64,000 nucleotides of DNA from Gemmatimonadaceae bacterium. GTDB taxonomy: Bacteria > Gemmatimonadota > Gemmatimonadetes > Gemmatimonadales > Gemmatimonadaceae. The stretch spans positions 124,001 through 188,000 of the forward strand of contig JADKJT010000001.1 in the NCBI GenBank assembly GCA_016720905.1. Direction: 5' to 3'. The position numbers and the translations under genes are program-made. Below the pieces are notes generated by a model that saw only the letters and a list, made by a program, of their open reading frames with translations, had not been told where the DNA came from and searched no databases. Below, piece by piece: positions 63,978 through 64,000 of the stretch; within the stretch, counting starts at the first letter, position 1, and each line of letters begins with the position of its first letter.

Positions 63978-64000
63978 TCCGCTCCGGGATCGACTCAACT

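Overview
The window looks like part of a Gemmatimonadota chromosome (Gemmatimonas-like, FCB superphylum). It is GC-rich, and outer-membrane machinery typical of FCB bacteria is mixed with ordinary housekeeping genes. This machinery includes a CarboxypepD_reg-type TonB receptor, a surface protein with a T9SS-like tail and a PorV-like protein, a SusC/SusD pair, and several 6-bladed beta-propeller lipoproteins with a GRxGxGPGEF motif. The taxonomic call is inference from gene content; no 16S gene is present.

Layout. 1-7880 (minus): TonB receptor, giant surface protein, and the start of a PorV-like gene. 8358-9227: LytTR regulator with a degenerate receiver. 9463-13719 (minus): F1 ATP synthase genes atpA-G-D-C without F0 genes. 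13811-14476: a small four-helix-bundle protein gene bracketed by inverted arrays of a 20-bp G-rich repeat. 14476-17655 (minus): MlaF-like ATPase, Nudix hydrolase and AraC-type regulator overlapping by 4 nt each, and a primary-type sigma factor. 17901-18563: five tRNA genes with a promoter and a terminator. 18903-25866 (plus): SusC, SusD, a DUF4397 lipoprotein and a plug-only protein. 25882-29699 (minus): secreted alpha/beta hydrolase, PEP-CTERM protein, small membrane protein, beta-propeller protein. 29745-37166 (minus): RND efflux system (adaptor, two permeases). 37395-44011 (minus): four beta-propeller genes, two of them broken, ending in an operon with a thioredoxin-like protein and two tiny paralogous secreted peptides. 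44266-47595: two related AraC-type regulators, each next to the same 20-bp tandem operator-like motif, with a helical protein, a TPR protein and a small lipoprotein. 47686-55697: tRNA-Arg, rho, ruvX (frameshifted), mltG, an RlmI-like methyltransferase, a second copy of the G-rich arrays, methyltransferases, a glycosyltransferase and mutM. 55835-59587: small ORFs, a histone H1-like protein, and threonine catabolism tdh-kbl. 59556-63977 (minus): 3-methyladenine glycosylase behind a 149-bp inverted repeat, an NYN/LOTUS protein with an H1-like tail, and an acyl-CoA-synthetase-type ligase.

The main candidates for something undescribed are: the propeller/thioredoxin/peptide operon with the HHLVYD...YC.GTP..C peptide family (41780-43987); the four-helix-bundle gene between inverted G-rich arrays, with a gene-less copy at 51754-51950; a heptanucleotide tract at the junction of two RND permease genes; and the two-regulator circuit at 44266-47595.

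Quality caveat: several genes carry one-base frameshifts. One is in the normally essential ruvX at a G homopolymer. Some of the broken genes may therefore reflect sequencing indels rather than decay.
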